This document shows positions 6,221 to 7,120 of a stretch of DNA of 7,120 bases, piece by piece. The stretch spans positions 1 through 7,120 of the forward strand of contig DNWN01000077.1 of the NCBI GenBank assembly GCA_003507115.1, read 5' to 3'. Both the position numbers and the translations under genes were made by a program. The DNA comes from Cryomorphaceae bacterium. Its GTDB lineage: Bacteria > Bacteroidota > Bacteroidia > Flavobacteriales > Schleiferiaceae. The stretch's first letter is position 1; every line of letters starts with the position of its first letter. Under the pieces are notes generated by a model. The model ran no database searches and was not told where the DNA came from. It worked only from the letters and a program-made list of their open reading frames with translations.

Positions 6221-7120
6221 TAGCGCTGGATCATAAATACATAGTGAGGACCTGCTTCAAAGCGAAGGACATACATCCCTGCAGGCCAATCCGAGACAGG
6301 AAGTTCCCATCCCGGTGTGGGGGCAAATCGCCCCATTTCTTGCCCAAAGGCAGAGTAAACCACCGCCTCGCCCAGCCCGGATGGGCCGCGAAGCACGTCC
6401 TGAGCGGGATTGGGGTAGACAAAGCTGGGGTCCCTTGGAATTTGGTCGATCTGCAAGTCTTGAGGAAGGCCGCGGAAAAACGGGCGAATCATGAGGCGTC
6501 CAGGCAGCAACGAGGGGAACCACCCGGCATAATCCCCATAGGCCTTCGGGGCATCGCCACTCACATCCAAGCCCACCGTGATCGCCGGCCCCGTGGTCTG
6601 GATGAGGCCAACATAGACTTTTTTGGGCACTACCAAGCCCACGGTATCCAGCACATAGTGCCGAAAGGGGTCGCCTGCATACGGCAATTCGGGCAGGTAG
6701 GCGCTGTCACTGAGGTACAAAACCTGCCCAGGCAGTCCCGCGGTATCCACTTCCCAAACTCCCAGCTGGAAGGTCATCCCGGACCAGTCAAAGCCGGCAG
6801 GCACAAAGGAGAGATCAACCCCCCGAAGGGTATCGCTTTGCAAAAACTCAAATTGCTGCGCCCACTGAGGCGACGTTCCTTGACTCACGCCATAGCTGCG
6901 CTCCGCCGTCCCATCGTCAAGCCCGTAGCGCGCATGCAAGGGTTGGTGAATGTACAGCGTGTCATTGCTCAACTCGCCCACATTCTCGCCGTCAAACCAT
7001 CCGGTCAAGTGGTAGGTCTGCGGCCCGAGGGGCTGTAGATTGGGCTTGGTCAATGCAAAGGGATAGGGGGTACTGCTGTTGTGGTTGAGGGTCGTCACGA
7101 CCGGCACATTGGAGCGGCTC
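6220..7120 (-). CDS. T9SS type A sorting-domain protein, C-terminal fragment (start beyond the right edge)
   Basis: The frame is open from the right edge to TAA at 6222-6220, giving 299 complete codons. Fragment numbering starts at the edge. Residues from about 232 to the end form a type IX secretion sorting domain: FVYPNPAQDVLRG, then VVYSAFGQEMGRF, WELPVSDWPAGMYVLRFE and a final YVFMIQR, the usual PxxN-like, G-x-E and GxY-x-L pattern. Such domains carry proteins across the outer membrane by the Por/Gld system, after which they are cleaved off. Before it lies a beta-rich module (about 85-215): a GVDLSFVP strand, FQLGVWEVDTAGLPGQVLY, FRHYVLD, KVYVGLIQ and GRLMIRPFF, a pattern I recognise as a recurrent module preceding sorting domains in Bacteroidota secreted proteins. 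A GTG at 7107 could start translation but no signal peptide follows it, which a T9SS cargo needs, so the real start lies outside. Its enzymatic or adhesive role is unknown because the N-terminal part is absent. It is directly upstream of rluD and overlaps it by one base. Confidence 0.85.
   Translation of the reverse strand, partial: SRSNVPVVTTLNHNSSTPYPFALTKPNLQPLGPQTYHLTGWFDGENVGELSNDTLYIHQPLHARYGLDDGTAERSYGVSQGTSPQWAQQFEFLQSDTLRGVDLSFVPAGFDWSGMTFQLGVWEVDTAGLPGQVLYLSDSAYLPELPYAGDPFRHYVLDTVGLVVPKKVYVGLIQTTGPAITVGLDVSGDAPKAYGDYAGWFPSLLPGRLMIRPFFRGLPQDLQIDQIPRDPSFVYPNPAQDVLRGPSGLGEAVVYSAFGQEMGRFAPTPGWELPVSDWPAGMYVLRFEAGPHYVFMIQR

Noticed and set aside
6244..7038. 264-codon open frame on the plus strand opposite the T9SS protein gene
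   Set aside because: It is antisense to a gene with clear family motifs, has no recognisable domain, and long antisense frames are expected at this GC content.
7105..7107. GTG as the start of the T9SS-domain protein
   Set aside because: No signal peptide follows it and the frame stays open to the window edge, so the protein almost certainly begins further upstream.

Overview
This window looks like an ordinary chromosomal segment of a Bacteroidota (Bacteroidetes) bacterium. Three things point there: a C-terminal type IX secretion (T9SS type A) sorting domain at the right edge, TAnnTTTG-like -7 promoter boxes in the one real intergenic gap, and gene starts without Shine-Dalgarno sequences. I cannot place it below phylum from sequence alone; an aquatic Flavobacteriales- or Saprospirales-like lineage with fairly high GC is a guess.

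Layout, left to right. (1) Positions 1-1676, minus strand: the N-terminal three quarters of purL, the stand-alone FGAM synthase subunit of purine biosynthesis, running off the left edge. (2) Positions 1677-1726: a 50-bp divergent intergenic region with two back-to-back -7-like boxes that form a 7-bp inverted repeat. (3) Positions 1727-5161, plus strand: a probable two-gene operon with a 24-bp gap, encoding a lipoprotein amidohydrolase of the YtcJ / amidohydrolase-3 family and an AMP-forming long-chain acyl-CoA synthetase. (4) Positions 5180-7120, minus strand: the C-terminal part of a T9SS-secreted protein followed by an RluD-type 23S rRNA pseudouridine synthase, joined by a one-base TAATG overlap. 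The acyl-CoA synthetase and the pseudouridine synthase converge with only 18 bp between their stop codons. The best intrinsic terminator in the window, which would serve the plus-strand operon, lies inside the coding sequence of the convergent pseudouridine synthase gene.

The genes cover housekeeping work (purine synthesis, rRNA modification), lipid or acid activation and secretion. No obvious single pathway joins them beyond the two-gene plus-strand unit. I see no tRNA, rRNA, CRISPR array, insertion sequence, prophage or defence system, and no convincing undescribed system. No stretch over 300 bp lacks a gene. The points most worth a second look are the terminator embedded in a convergent gene, the very compact divergent promoter region, the envelope amidohydrolase / acyl-CoA ligase pair, and the secreted-protein / rRNA-modification gene overlap.
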